The notes beneath the pieces were generated by a model. The model was not told the DNA's origin, searched no databases, and worked only from the letters and a program-made list of their open reading frames with translations. A program made the position numbers and the translations under genes. From Malachius bipustulatus (lineage: Eukaryota > Arthropoda > Insecta > Coleoptera > Melyridae), in contig OU342634.1 in NCBI GenBank assembly GCA_910589415.1, forward strand, positions 42,524,723 through 42,588,722: a DNA stretch of 64,000 bases. The letters run 5' to 3'. How positions within the stretch are numbered: position 1 is the first letter of the stretch; each line of letters starts with the position of its first letter. Shown here piece after piece: positions 23,161-36,500 of this stretch.

Positions 23161-24516
23161 ATGAAATCATATGCCGTATTAAAAAAATTAAGGTTGGTCA
23201 CGATAATATAAAAGTGCAGAAATCTAGCTCAGTTTTTGCTGTTTGTGTCTCGTTCAAACAAATTTTGAGAAATACTGCGCCGAAAATATTTTTCTCCTCA
23301 CCGGGAAAAGTAGTAATATTTGATACCTTCTCTCAATTCAGATTTGTGTTCTCAAAAAAATTATCACAGTATTAGTTTTCCTATAATTGAACGTGCAAAA
23401 TTTGTCAGAAATAAAATTTTTATACAAATTCGAAGATACTATAGTTTGAACGGAACTGCATGGGTTGATATTCAACTTAAAATAATTAAGACGGTTGGAA
23501 ACATTTTTGGATAACCTGACAGTTGAATATAATGATAATACTAATGAATAGCTTTTATATGGCATATAAGTCCTGACTATTTAATTTTTTTAAAGTTTTT
23601 ATTTTAATTATAATAACTGCAAGTACCTACCTCTGAAACGAGAATACTTATTTCTTCATTTTAAAAATTACAAACTAAAAATGTGATTATTACCTACTTA
23701 ACAAAAAAAATCTATAGTGTGTTGCATAATTGAATGTCAATATTTAAAGTGGTTTGTATGCGATAAAAGCCCGTTTTCCCTTTTCAATAACAATAACCAA
23801 CGGTGATATGAGAATTGGAACGCCACTGGTTGAACCTGACAATTCATTATTTACAAAAGTCTCTGTACCCTCGTTAGACTAGTTTACACCCTCAAAAATA
23901 TCTAATAAAATTTAATAGTTATTAAAAAAAAAGTGAAAACGGAATTTTTATATTACATTTTTGTCGTAAAATGACAGATTAACCCCCTAAAATACTGACA
24001 TTTAATTATGAACCACCCTATACATTAGACTAATACATTGTGCCGTGGTAGACGCAATTTCCTTTTGTGGATAATAATTGTGGACTATTCTGAATAAAAG
24101 GCCGGCCCTGGAATTTTTTGACTACCTCAAATTTTTCCTACATCTTTATCTCCCTTAGATGATTAGTAGGTCTGCTAGAAATTTCTTCAACGACAATACG
24201 TAAATAAACTAAGCGTGGGTCACATTATTAGATTAGCGTTGTGGAAAAGTACCACGAAGCTCTGATTTAGTCATTATGTTTATTAGATTCATGCATTTTA
24301 CATTATTTAAATACCACGTGCGATAAAATATGTTTGAAAACCTTTGAATAAGAAATGGTGGGGCGAAGTACAAGAAATATTAAATAATATGCTAATCTAT
24401 AGCACTGCTCATTAAAGAGTTAACCAGATTAGTGCCGGTTCAATAAGCTCCTTTATGAACCTGTCTATCCTAGTTTTGCGTTCCTTAGTTTATTGTTTTG
24501 AAGTGAAAAGTACGAG
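23161..24516. other. AT-rich sequence upstream of SLC36
   Basis: Short ORFs only, none convincing. The SLC36 proximal promoter and 5' UTR probably lie within the last few hundred bases, but no TATA box was recognised at a sensible distance from the predicted first ATG. Confidence 0.4.
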
Positions 24517-24567
24517 ATGGAAAAAAATAGAAATAATTATTATGGAGCGATCAATACCGGCTTCTGT
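24517..24567 (+). CDS. SLC36 predicted first coding exon
   Basis: It encodes MEKNRNNYYGAINTGFC and ends at a strong donor (TGT|GTAAGT) in phase 0. That phase joins exactly to the open codons upstream of the Met in exon 2 (EANLVNPKAISK). The ATG context (GAGATGG) is acceptable. This exon is predicted from splice logic only. The alternative is a noncoding first exon with translation from 27167. Confidence 0.55.
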
Positions 24568-27500
24568 GTAAGTTGTATTTGTTTATTAAGAAAATTGTAT
24601 TGAAATTTAATACTGGATTTCAAATTATACTGGCGCTCTTTTGTCTATTATTGTATTTCACATTGTCAAATTATTTTCACATTTATCATGGTGTCAGTAT
24701 TATTTTACACCTCTTTTGCCGAATGAGATTTTTAGAATACCGTTATTAGCATGCACGATTAATTATTAAAGTTGATATTGTAAATATTGGAAAAACATTT
24801 TGAATATATGCTATGAAGGGAATCTTATTTGACCAAAGAGAAGTTTAATAAAAAAAAAAACATATACATTTGATAGGTATATGGGACCATAATTTGACAA
24901 ATTGTGAAACACGACAACTTAGAAAAGAGGAAAAATCAAAAGAGAAACACTGATGTAATGTAATATTATTGTAAGAGCATAGTTGTAACGGGTTTTCTTA
25001 AGAGAGAATCGAAAATATGTTTGACGAGATAAATTTTCATTGGGAAAATGCTAGTGACTTTTTTCATGTTATTTCTTAATGGCACACTATACATATACTT
25101 CAAAATTAGCCATGTACACTCCAGAAGTCCAGTTTTAATTTACATTCTTCTTATTATCTCTATAGATAAAGGAGTTATATTTTTTGACCATTTATCCCAT
25201 GATTTTTAAACATTATCTACAACGTACAAGCGATTTTTTTGATCACTCTGTATATTTATCCAAAAAGTTATTTACCGAACAAATTATGAGACTTGGTTAC
25301 TAAATATTTGAGAGTATTTTTTTTTTTTTTTTTTTAAAAAGAGGGAGCATCGGTCTTAACTGTGTAGGTAAGACATAGTCGCTCCACTCTGGTAAATTGG
25401 CTTTGAGCACGAACTCTTTAGCCACACACACTTTTAAATTATATTTGCCTTTAAAACCTTCGATCGCTTGTTTTACTTTTCACAGACATTCGAAAATGAA
25501 TCTGAAAAGTAAAGCGGGCCGAGGTGAGTTTCGAACCCGCGATCTATGGCTTCGTGAGCCAGCGGAGTACCACTAGGCCACGCAAGTCACTTTTGAGAGT
25601 ATTATTTGTAGAAAAATCAGCAGAATTTTCAGCTAATCAGATGTTCGATTCTATCTACTTACACAAAAGTCATTCTGATTTATTTGCGAATGCGATTTAC
25701 ATATTATTATAATAAATAGCTATTGAAATTTTGATTTAATAGTTTTCAAATATTTTGTTAACTTCAATAGAAATTAAACTGTAAAATTAATTTCGTAAGA
25801 ACTGTTGATTGAACCTTTTGCAAGAATATCGTATTTAATGTTACAAAAAAAATTGACCGTTTGAACTAATGACTTCATTATTATTTCCGTCACTCGCACG
25901 TCTATAATATTGCGAGATTAAAATGTAGAATATCACAATTAATAAAATAATCGTGCGAATGTTTGGTGTGCAAATATTTTCAATACTGTTATTACAGGAA
26001 AAACGATACCTTACAAAATGATTGATTAAATCAGCTACGACTTGTCGCAATATTGCCTGGTTTATCTCGCATTCCATACCATTACATACTCGGATGAGCT
26101 TAGGATAATTACCCCTTATCAGACGTATAGATTTCATAAACTCATCTCGGTAAATTTCCGATCAATAATATTAATTACTTTTGTTGATTAACGAACACAA
26201 AACACAACTGGATGATAACAGAGTGTAACCTTTTACGAGAGGGAACCCACCTTTTTGATAATTATGTACAAAAGGTTAGAAGTATTTTTTTTTGTGATTC
26301 TAACACGAAATATTTCGAGTACCTTGAAAAATATCTTTGAGCTGTAACGCAAAATATTTTATCTTCTGTGTTGCTTAATTTTTCATTTATCAGTACGTAA
26401 TTAGTGACGCTAAATTTTATTTCAAAATCTTAAACATTTCCAGCTTAATAGCTAAAAAGTACATCAAATTTTTACCATATATACTATATAAACAGCATTA
26501 TACAGGGTGTCAAGCTTTTAGCCACAAATTATTTGGACAAAAATATTGGGATTTTCCTGACGCCCTATTTTATTGCGTCCCTCTTTCAATGTACAAAGGG
26601 TGTTAAAGTTAAATTTTGAAAGAAGTTTTATATTAATATTTCCGTTGTTGCTTTTCAAGATATCTAGTTGAAATTTTGCAGAAATTTCTTTCCCGCTCAT
26701 AACGACACACTTTTAACTAAATTTTGTTGACAGAGAAAAAAAAAACCCAGTAAAAAGTTGGATGGTCAACATTTGTGTGCCTCAAACATCAAATTCGATG
26801 TCAAGCGACTTTCCAAAAAGAGGCCAAAAGCTCCCAAAAAAATAAAAAAATCGATAACCAAAAATAGTCTTGTAAATGTCATAAATGACAATATTATTTC
26901 AAATTAAAATGATCGTCTAAAAAATATTCCGATGGTTTTCTTACAATTTTTTTAATAAATGCTTTTAAAGTCCAGTTTAGTTATTAGTATCCCTTTGAAA
27001 TTTACATTTTATTGATGCATACGTAGTCTTTCTCGGCCAATAATGTATGTGCTTTTACAATTTTTAAGATGCAAAATTAATCGTAACCTGGTTAGTATGT
27101 AAAATACAATATGATTCTTTTACATTTAAGGAAGCCAATTTGGTTAATCCAAAGGCCATTTCGAAAATGAAAAACGATGAAAAGCAACGACTCTTGGACA
27201 GCGATTACCAAAGTGACAATGCCTCGTTGTTGGATTTGGAAAGTGGCCCCAGTAACAAGGACCCAATGCCCAATAGAAAGGTAATTACTTAATTTTTTTT
27301 CTTATTTCTTATCACTATTGATGAAAAAATATTAATTGTTTTCAATCAAGCAGTTTCTTCTTCAGTATTGTTGTTCATAAAATTGCTGCAGAATGACACG
27401 TTCTAAAAACAACAACGATTTCTCCATAAATCAGTTATGCCGGATTCGACTCTTACTTATATGTAAAACGTTATTAAACAATAAACAGGGCTTAGTTTCA

Positions 27501-30500
27501 ATGATAACGTTTGCTCTCACAAATGATTTATCATAGTATTAAACCCTATTTCCTGTTAAGTAATAATAAAGTGAAAAATGCAATGCAATCGGGAAATATA
27601 CTTCTAAAATAACGCAAGAACGATAACTTTTGCAGAGACACTTTCACACAAATATATCAGAACACCCACTACCTACTAAATTATCATTTATCATGATTCC
27701 CAGAACCTGTTGATCTCATGACTATACTGTACCTACTTACAGTCTTTGCTCAGTTAAAACTTAGGAAGCCTTAGGGTAATTTTGAAGAAATAGTGCCGAA
27801 CAGAAAGAAAATTTTGGAATAGCTGCTAAGTAAAAAAAATCCACCTTGGCATGGCCCATTTCAAGTTCTAAAGTCACCAGATTCCGACAAAAATAGTAAC
27901 GGAATACTACTGGTGACATCACACACGAAATACCACCCAGATTCTAACTACACAGGTTTCTACTCAAGTTTACCATTTTCTTTTATTTTATGAACACTTT
28001 TGTGCAAAAAAATTGCTTTTTTTGTTTTTTGCTTGTATGTAAATGAAAAACTGATGCGGAAATCTAAATGGTCCCAATGAACGAACTGTAGAGATTTAAA
28101 ATAGCAAGAAAATGAGAACTCAAATAATCTGATCGAGCGAGAAAAATACAAAAAAAAAAAACGAAAAAAGCCGTTTTTTCAAAAATTTCTAACGTCGTCA
28201 TTTTCTGAGGTGTAGTTCACTTTTTGTGCGCAAAACCCATACGCTGTCGGATAACTAGTTTTCGCATAATTGCAGTTTGAATTTTGTCATATCATATTTT
28301 ATATTTTGCAGCGAGGCTGGATGATCTGGAGGTCGTCGGATTCGAATTTATCAAACGGATTTGGGAAGTTTTTCATTAAAATGCTGAAAAATAGGTAATA
28401 ATTGTGCGCAAACATGATCGAAAACTGACGAGCGCGTGAGAGTGGAGGTAGTTGAGGGAAAAGATTTAATGCAAGCGCTGTTGTACCCCTCATCTGCCGT
28501 TTTCGCTCATGTTTGCGCGCAGTTTTTACAACATTTAAATGTAAAACGAATATTGAAGTTTTCTAGATGAACACTCCTACTTTATAAATCCGTTTGATAA
28601 ATTCGAATGTGACGACCTCCAGAAAACATCCAGTCTAGCTGCAAAATATGGTATGACAAAATTCTAATAATTGCAATTACACGAAAGCTAATTATCCGAC
28701 AGCGTCTGGGTTTTTAATACTGGAAGTAGGTACCATCGATATGGATTGTCTTGCAAAGAACGCAGGCACATCTCATTTTTTGAAAAACACGCCATTTTTT
28801 CGTTTTTTTCTTTTTGTTTTCTCTCTTAATAATGAACTGATCGGGTTGTTTCAGCTCTCATTTTCTTTATTATTTTAATTCTCTACACTTCGTTCATTGG
28901 GCCATTTAGATTGCCCCATCAGTTTTTATTTTGTAAACAAAAAAAAAAATGCGATTTTTCGCACCAAAGTGTTAATAAAAAATTAGAAAATTGTAAATTA
29001 GAGTAGAAAACAACTGTGCAGTTAGGATCTGGGGGTTATTCCGAGTGTGATGACACTGGCGGTATTCCGTTACTTGTCAAGAAAAAAACTTTATTTGCTT
29101 GGTCTATATACCTAACTATGAAATTGATATTAATGACTATTTGAGAATAAGAGGATCATGTTTTAAATACGTTTTAAAAGCAATAGGAAATCAATCACGG
29201 ACTGCATTTTAATGATAACGAGATTGTAATAGCATCCAGACAGATGCAAATGTGCTTATAAGAAGAAATTTGGGAAAGTTTGGCTGCTGCTCATCATGAA
29301 AGGGGGCTGCACTATAGAAATAAGAGTTCCATGAGTCAATTGAGGCAATTGATTGTTAATTAGATTAGTTAATTTGTGACCCCAAACCTAAAATGGAATT
29401 ATTATCAGACTTTAAATTTTTGCAGTTCTATACGAGGTTTGTTAAAAAATATGAATCGTATCAAAGAGAAGAGCATATTATTTAAAAGATAAAAAGCTTA
29501 AAAAAATAAAAAATATAATTAAAACTACTTAGGTAATAATTATTCTTATTAACGAAAATTTCAATTTATTTAAATAGATATCTTTTATATTTAAAAAATA
29601 ATTGATCAGAATTGAAAACAACATTCAGATATGCAATTTATCAAATATTCTTTTAAGAAAAAAATAATTACGACTTATCTAAAATAATAAAAATATGGTA
29701 CTCTTTGGGAAGAGTCATGTTTTCTGACTCTCGTCGTATACGACTGTGAGGAGTTTATTACATATACAGACACCTGCTGAATCCATGAAATCTATTTGAT
29801 GGACTTCTATTTTATGCCCTGTTTATCAAAGCGTCTGCTATGTGAAGCAATTAATGTAGTTTGTTGTTTTGGATTCCGTTTCGCTAAATTAACAAACAAA
29901 TCAATTTCCATTAAACGAAACCTTTTATCCCAGTAGCCACTTTATTACGTTTGATAAAAACTGTCATAAATATTTTTTAATCTGCTGGTTTTTATCAAAG
30001 TAGGTACACATACCGTCTGTGTAAATACAAATAATGCATTGCTCATTGGAGATGTTTTCAATGATTTTTTATATTATACCTACATATTGCGTATAATATA
30101 AATAAATTACTTCTAAAGACACTGCAATACCTATACATATTTGGCACATGCGGTGATGTAAATATTTAGAAATATATTTAATGTTTAATAAAATTGCTAA
30201 ATTAATAAAAAGTATAGGTAGATGCTTTTGTTTTTTTGTTTTTCAATATGTAAGTACAAATTTTTAGTCCTGCATTCGTGCCTGTTAATTTTGAAAATTT
30301 CTTGCTGTTTATTATTCAGATTAGTGCGACTCTGAAGAAAGATAAAAATAATCTCCGAAATTCAGTACAAAATGATCAAACTGTTTTAATTAATAATAAA
30401 TTGTCCAATTTGAAGTAACCGATTACCCTTAACTGTATTCAACTGATAATTTTAGGTAATTTTAATTATTAATAACGTCATAGCATGCAAATGATAATGT

Positions 30501-33500
30501 TGTTTGGTTTACGTCAGAATGACGATTTTCACGTTTCGTAGATAACGCGCTTTACTTTTTACCTTAACAACTTTTGTATTCTGTTATGAACCTCTATTAA
30601 GTTTGAGAATTGGTCTGAAAAACCAATCCATATATTGGTTCCAAATCTCTTCGAAATCTCCTCGAAATCTCCTCGAAATATCCTCGAAATGTTCTATAAG
30701 ACAAAGAAATTAATTATTATTACCCTCCATCGAAGTACAAAAAACCCTATAACTCGAATTATTTAGACCGCATATCTCGAAGAAGCAATATGTAAACTTT
30801 GCGGCCTCTGTAAAACGAAGTTCTGTCCGTAAGACCTTTATCTCGAAGCAATAAAATTAAAATAAATCACCATAAGTCGATTTTTTATTTTCTCATGACT
30901 CTATAACTTGAAGGACCATAAATAGAATACATATTCCTTTATTATGAATCGAAATTTACAGTTTAAAAACTCCCTATCTCGAAGTCCTCGATTAAATAGT
31001 TATTTATGTATCAAGGGAGTTATGAGGATGTTAATTACAGAGGGCAACATATTGCAATCCCGAGGGACGTTAGTCCCGAGGGATTGTTAAGTTGCCCGAG
31101 GTTATTAACATCCAATAACTCACGTGATACATAATTTATTTTATTTCATACAAAATGAAATATAAAAACCAAATCTGTTGGTTTCTAAATTTAAAAGAAT
31201 GTTTTTAATAATTGAGTAAGCATGATTACTCATGGATATATCAATTGAAAAGTTTATAGAAAATGACATATGAAATCCAAATATTCAACCAACAATGCAA
31301 TAACAAAACCAACATCCAATGGTTACCAAAATTAAACAAATAGTAACAATAGAGGGAGTTTTGAATATGTTTATAGTTACGGTAACCAAGCGTATATCTA
31401 GTTATAATGTATTAGTAAGAAATAAATTTAATAATGTCATGGTGAGTAAGGCCGTAGAATAATTTGTTTTCTATAAAAAGCGAATATATTTCCAGAACAT
31501 CATCAATTTTTAAGCTCTTTTTGACAACTCTTTCGACTGTAGGTATATTATACCTAACTGCTTCTCAAAAACTTGGAACACTCTTCCGCACGAAGGAATT
31601 TCATACACCACAACAGCTTCTCCTCATATACAAGGCTCAAATCCGACCATCCTTGGAGTACTGCTCACATGTTTGGAGCTCAGCTCCTAAACATACGCTG
31701 AGATTACTCGACTCTATCCAGAAAAGAGCCATACACTTGATTGGGGACCCAGATTTGACAAAAAATTTAGACACTCTCGAACATCGAAGAAGAGTAGCCG
31801 ACTTGAGTCTGTTTTACACAGATATTTTTATGGAAAGTGTTTAAAAGACGTGGCTCGCTTGATCCCACCAAGAACAAGACCAGGCACAAATTCAGACTTC
31901 ATTTATGTATAGAAGCGCATCACTTTGGAATAGCATTCCAAAGGACGTGTTTCCCGAAGTATACAACTTACAGCAATTCAAGGCCAACGTGAATCGACAT
32001 CTCCGCTCATGCACCGTTCCCAGAGCGTCATAGAAATTTCCCTGTAGTACATGTGCATTTTCAATAAAAAAACTTTACTTTAAAATAAGATGCACAAGTG
32101 ACTAAACAGTCTGGTTAACTGGCACCGTGAAGGCAATTTACAGTTTTCTCCAGGCCAATTATCTTGACGTGAACTACTTCAACTTTAACTAGTTTTATTT
32201 TTGGACATACTTTTTGATGATATGGTATTTAGGGAGGTATCCTGAGATCTTTTGTCATATAACTTAGATATTTTCAGATTTTGTATAGCGTTTATATTAT
32301 GGAATCCTTGTAAAAAATATTAATGTTCAAAATTTAGTAACCGCAATCACCCACTTATGATACCTACCTACCTAATTCGATATTTATTGAACAAAACGGT
32401 AATTATAATTGTTTTTTTTTTTCTCTTAAAGATAGAACATCCGACGTCCAATTTTGACACGATGGTACATCTCCTGAAGGGAAACGTGGGCACCGGAATC
32501 TTGGCAATGCCGGATGCGTTCAGAAATGCTGGTTGGGCTGTTGGATTGGCCGGAACCCTGATGATGGGCGCCATGTGCACCCATTGCATGCACATGCTGG
32601 TCGGTTGCGCAAGAGAACTGGGACAGAGGGTTCAGAAGCCTGCGCTCAGCTTCAGCGAGGTGTCTGAGTACGCGTTTCAGACTGGACCAGAGCCCTTGCA
32701 GAGGTTCTCTAAGCTAGCTAGGTAAGATAATATAAATATTCACAATAATCTATTTAGATATACGGTGTTAGCTAAGAGACAATTATTTCTCCACCATCCA
32801 CCGGTGCGTGGCCGTTATTAGTTGGTGAAGGGATTTTCCTGGTTAAATCCGATAATGAGCGATAGAAAAAGGCGAAATTTTGAAAATGACAAAACTTTGA
32901 AATCATAATTTTTTATGACTCTTTTATGTATAGTTTATTGGAGAATACATTTGTTTAGAAGCATTTTTTTCTTCGGAATGATGGATTCGATCGAAAATAA
33001 CCGTTTAAACAAGTCCCGTCTATGGGTGATTCTCCGCATCAGAAGGGTGCTCCCGTCCGCATTTTATAAGGAGGGAACTTTTCTGGTCCTTATTTTTACT
33101 ACAATAAACTATTCCTGGACCAAATACATTTGTATATCAATTTCTTTTTCTATGCATGTTTTTTCATCTAATTAACTATTTAATTTTCACCTTAAACTAT
33201 TTTAACTATTATTACTGCACTGATACTTATTCACGCTTAGAAGTGTGAAAATAAAGGTTTTTTCCAGTTGTATATAATTATTAAACTAAATTTTACAACG
33301 AAATAAAAATAAACCAAATAATTTTTCTGATTGGAGGTGCGTTGCCAAAAATTTGTTACTCAACTTTATATTATTTTAACCTTTAGTCCACGATAAAAAA
33401 ATTTATGTCATGCCTAAAGATAGGAGTTTTATAATTTATTAATGACTCGACTTATCTTATATACCTAATTATATGATTCCTTATTTTACTTTCGCAAATC

Positions 33501-36500
33501 TATGAAAATTAAGTTATTATTTTTTAATTACTCATTATACGTCAATAACGCCTTAGATACAAGATACATAAACCTGCATAATACATAATAACAAGGGCGT
33601 TATAAGCGGACGTTATAATCCATAATTCCCGCATGTATCATTACAATAATTTAATGACACACCTAACAATATCGGATTGCCTACCAACGCAAAAGTTACT
33701 TTATATCCTAGAATCCCTACCTATTCAATAGTTTTGTAAGAAAATCATTCCACATTAGTTTTTTTGCGCGATCTAATTGAAAAATAAAGTCTTGCATGCA
33801 CCATTGATGGCATTACTGACTGATAATGCCCATCGGTCTCATTCTTTCCTCGGGCCAAAGACCTACGGGCTGGATCACGTCGACCTCGGGCATTATCATA
33901 TAAGTAATGCCCTTGGTACATAAATAATAAATAACTATAAAAATAACACAAATACAGGCTGTTACAATAACTTTCGCAACTTTTACAGACATTTTTTGTT
34001 CATTGAAATTAGCTCAATCGGTAATACAGGAAGTTTATCTGTAAAATCGATTAACGACCTTTTTTTTCCTAATAAGGAATCTTTCTTTAACAAATTGTAA
34101 AAAAAGTACCGACCCAATAATCTTCTTCAAGATTATGAACAAAATTAATTTCTAAATGCGTAGCAAACCAAAGGACGATTATTAGATTTCAATTGAGTGG
34201 GTCACGAACTTTACATAACTTTGATCGTTAAAAAGCAACGTGCAATAGCCTTCGACATTCCAGATTTATCTGGTACTGAAACTGTTATTGATTTAGAGTG
34301 GAAGTTGCCAATCTGTGAAATTGATTACAGATGGAAACGTTAAAAAGTCAAAGGTTCCTGTAACAAAGCGATAATGAAGAGAGCAATTGAAAGGTTCAAT
34401 TTTTGACTAATATTAAGTGTTACGTCATATAATCATATCAAAATATCCGGGGGTGATTCCAATATTACAATACATCTATTCATGCAAGAAATGTTTTATT
34501 GTAACTCCGAGTAGGCAATAATAATTATTATCATTTGTATCATAGAAATATGCAAGTTATTCGTTCTGTTGACATAACTACTCTTTCGTGGCATAAGCTT
34601 TAGTAGGGCAATGTTGTTGAAGTCTCCTGGATAGAGATGTCACCATAAAAATACAGGCTATAAATCCTATGTAAGGTTACTCAGAATCTAAACTTCTGGT
34701 TTCATTTTAGTAGTCTATAGAGCAGGTGTGTGTACCTTTATGTCTGGTGCAGTTTCTTTGGGTACTGCCTAATTGGTACATCGATTCTCTTCACATCTTC
34801 TCCCAAATCTCGCTACATACCTACTCCCAAGATTACTCTCAGACGTCAAAAGTTTCTGTACGTGGCAACCCCAGAAAAACCCGATTGCATTCTTAGCTCT
34901 GGCATGAAATGTATTATACGATTGTGCCAATGAGCTTGCTCATTGCTTGATATTTTCTTCTGTAGGGTTCAGCAGATTAAAAGATGCCTTTTGAGTTCAA
35001 GCTCAGTTTTAAACTTGCAATTCACGCCGCGTATTTTTAACGCTACAGTGAATTTTATTTAATGTTTAATCAAATAATTTTCTTTTAATTATATTTTGTG
35101 TTTGTTAGCAATTTTCTTTGATTTTGTATGTTTTTTTTACTTTGTATTGTATGATTATATTTACCTAAAATTATCAATACATTATTTATTTGACGTTTGT
35201 TCTTGGGTGGTTGTAGTTGAAGTAATAAAACAAAATTAAACAAACAATAAGAAATTTGTTTTGGGAGGCTTTTGTGAAAGTCACTGATTTAGTGGTTTGC
35301 TTTAGTCCATCCTTTGCTCTGTGAATCAAGGGTGATGGGTTCAATATTTGGCCGGGGAAGTCATATAAAATTTTAGAACATATAGATTCATATCTTGATA
35401 CTGAGAAGTTATGTAATACGTAATACAGGAGGTCGCAACTCCTTTGATGTGCAGGATGCTCTAGAATTCTACGCCTAAAATGACGAATGTGAGCCGTGAG
35501 CGAGGCTATGAGTCCTATGATGTTGGACATTAACTCTTAACTTCTTAAACGGGAAACGTCTCAATACTTGATACAAATTTTTCAGTTATCTACAGTTTTC
35601 TATAAATTTCACTGGATGATGTTACCATTACCTTATCAATAGATGGTAGCACTATAAGCCAATAGACTTATCTTTTTTTTTTATTCTAAAATAACTAAAG
35701 GAAGACAACTTAGATCACCAGATTTGTAGCATCTCTTCAGAGACGTCCCCCTTTTCTAAATATTTGTATGAAAATACCTGCGGAATTAAAAAAAAAATAT
35801 TATCGCAGCTGGTAAAAGTGGCGTGATACCTACTAGGTATATGAAGTAATAATTCTACTATAAGCATTATTACTTCACAGTAGGTATCACGCCACTTTTA
35901 CTAACTGCAACTGCGATATATTTAAAAATGATTAATCTTATTTTTATCACTATATTCTGTATAGCATTCCTTGTTCACTTCACTGTAGCCAGATTGTCTC
36001 GTGGTCTCGATAATTAAACACGAATTGTAGTCCGATTTCGATCCTTAGACTAATAATAGATCAATTAAGACATTAACTAATATTATTGTGTACAATTATT
36101 TAAATTGTACATCTGGCATTGCGTTTAAGCAGTTTGAAAAGCATGCTGTATCATTCGTAGAAGATTGAAGTCGTCGGTTCCAGATTAAATGCCATATGGT
36201 GATACGTCTATGAAATTAGCTAAGCAATTTTGAAAAATAAACTTATAAAATGCATTAAGAATTATTAGCCACTTCTGAGTCGCCAATTAGTTTTGTAATA
36301 GTTATTTTTAGATAAATCGCTTCACAAAGTTGCCATTTTCGATTTTGATTGCCAATTCAGTTTCAAAATGACATTATTTTAGGCACCCAGTACCTAAATA
36401 GTATACTTTTAGGCACTGAAGGCCGGTTGTTCGTACGTCAGTTAAAAATTTTGAGATAACTACTGATTTTAACTTGCAAATTTTGAAAATACGGCGAATA

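Noticed and set aside
25526..25580. tRNA gene
   Set aside because: Same reason: SINE head, with target duplication and the tail shared with the copy near 10.6 kb.
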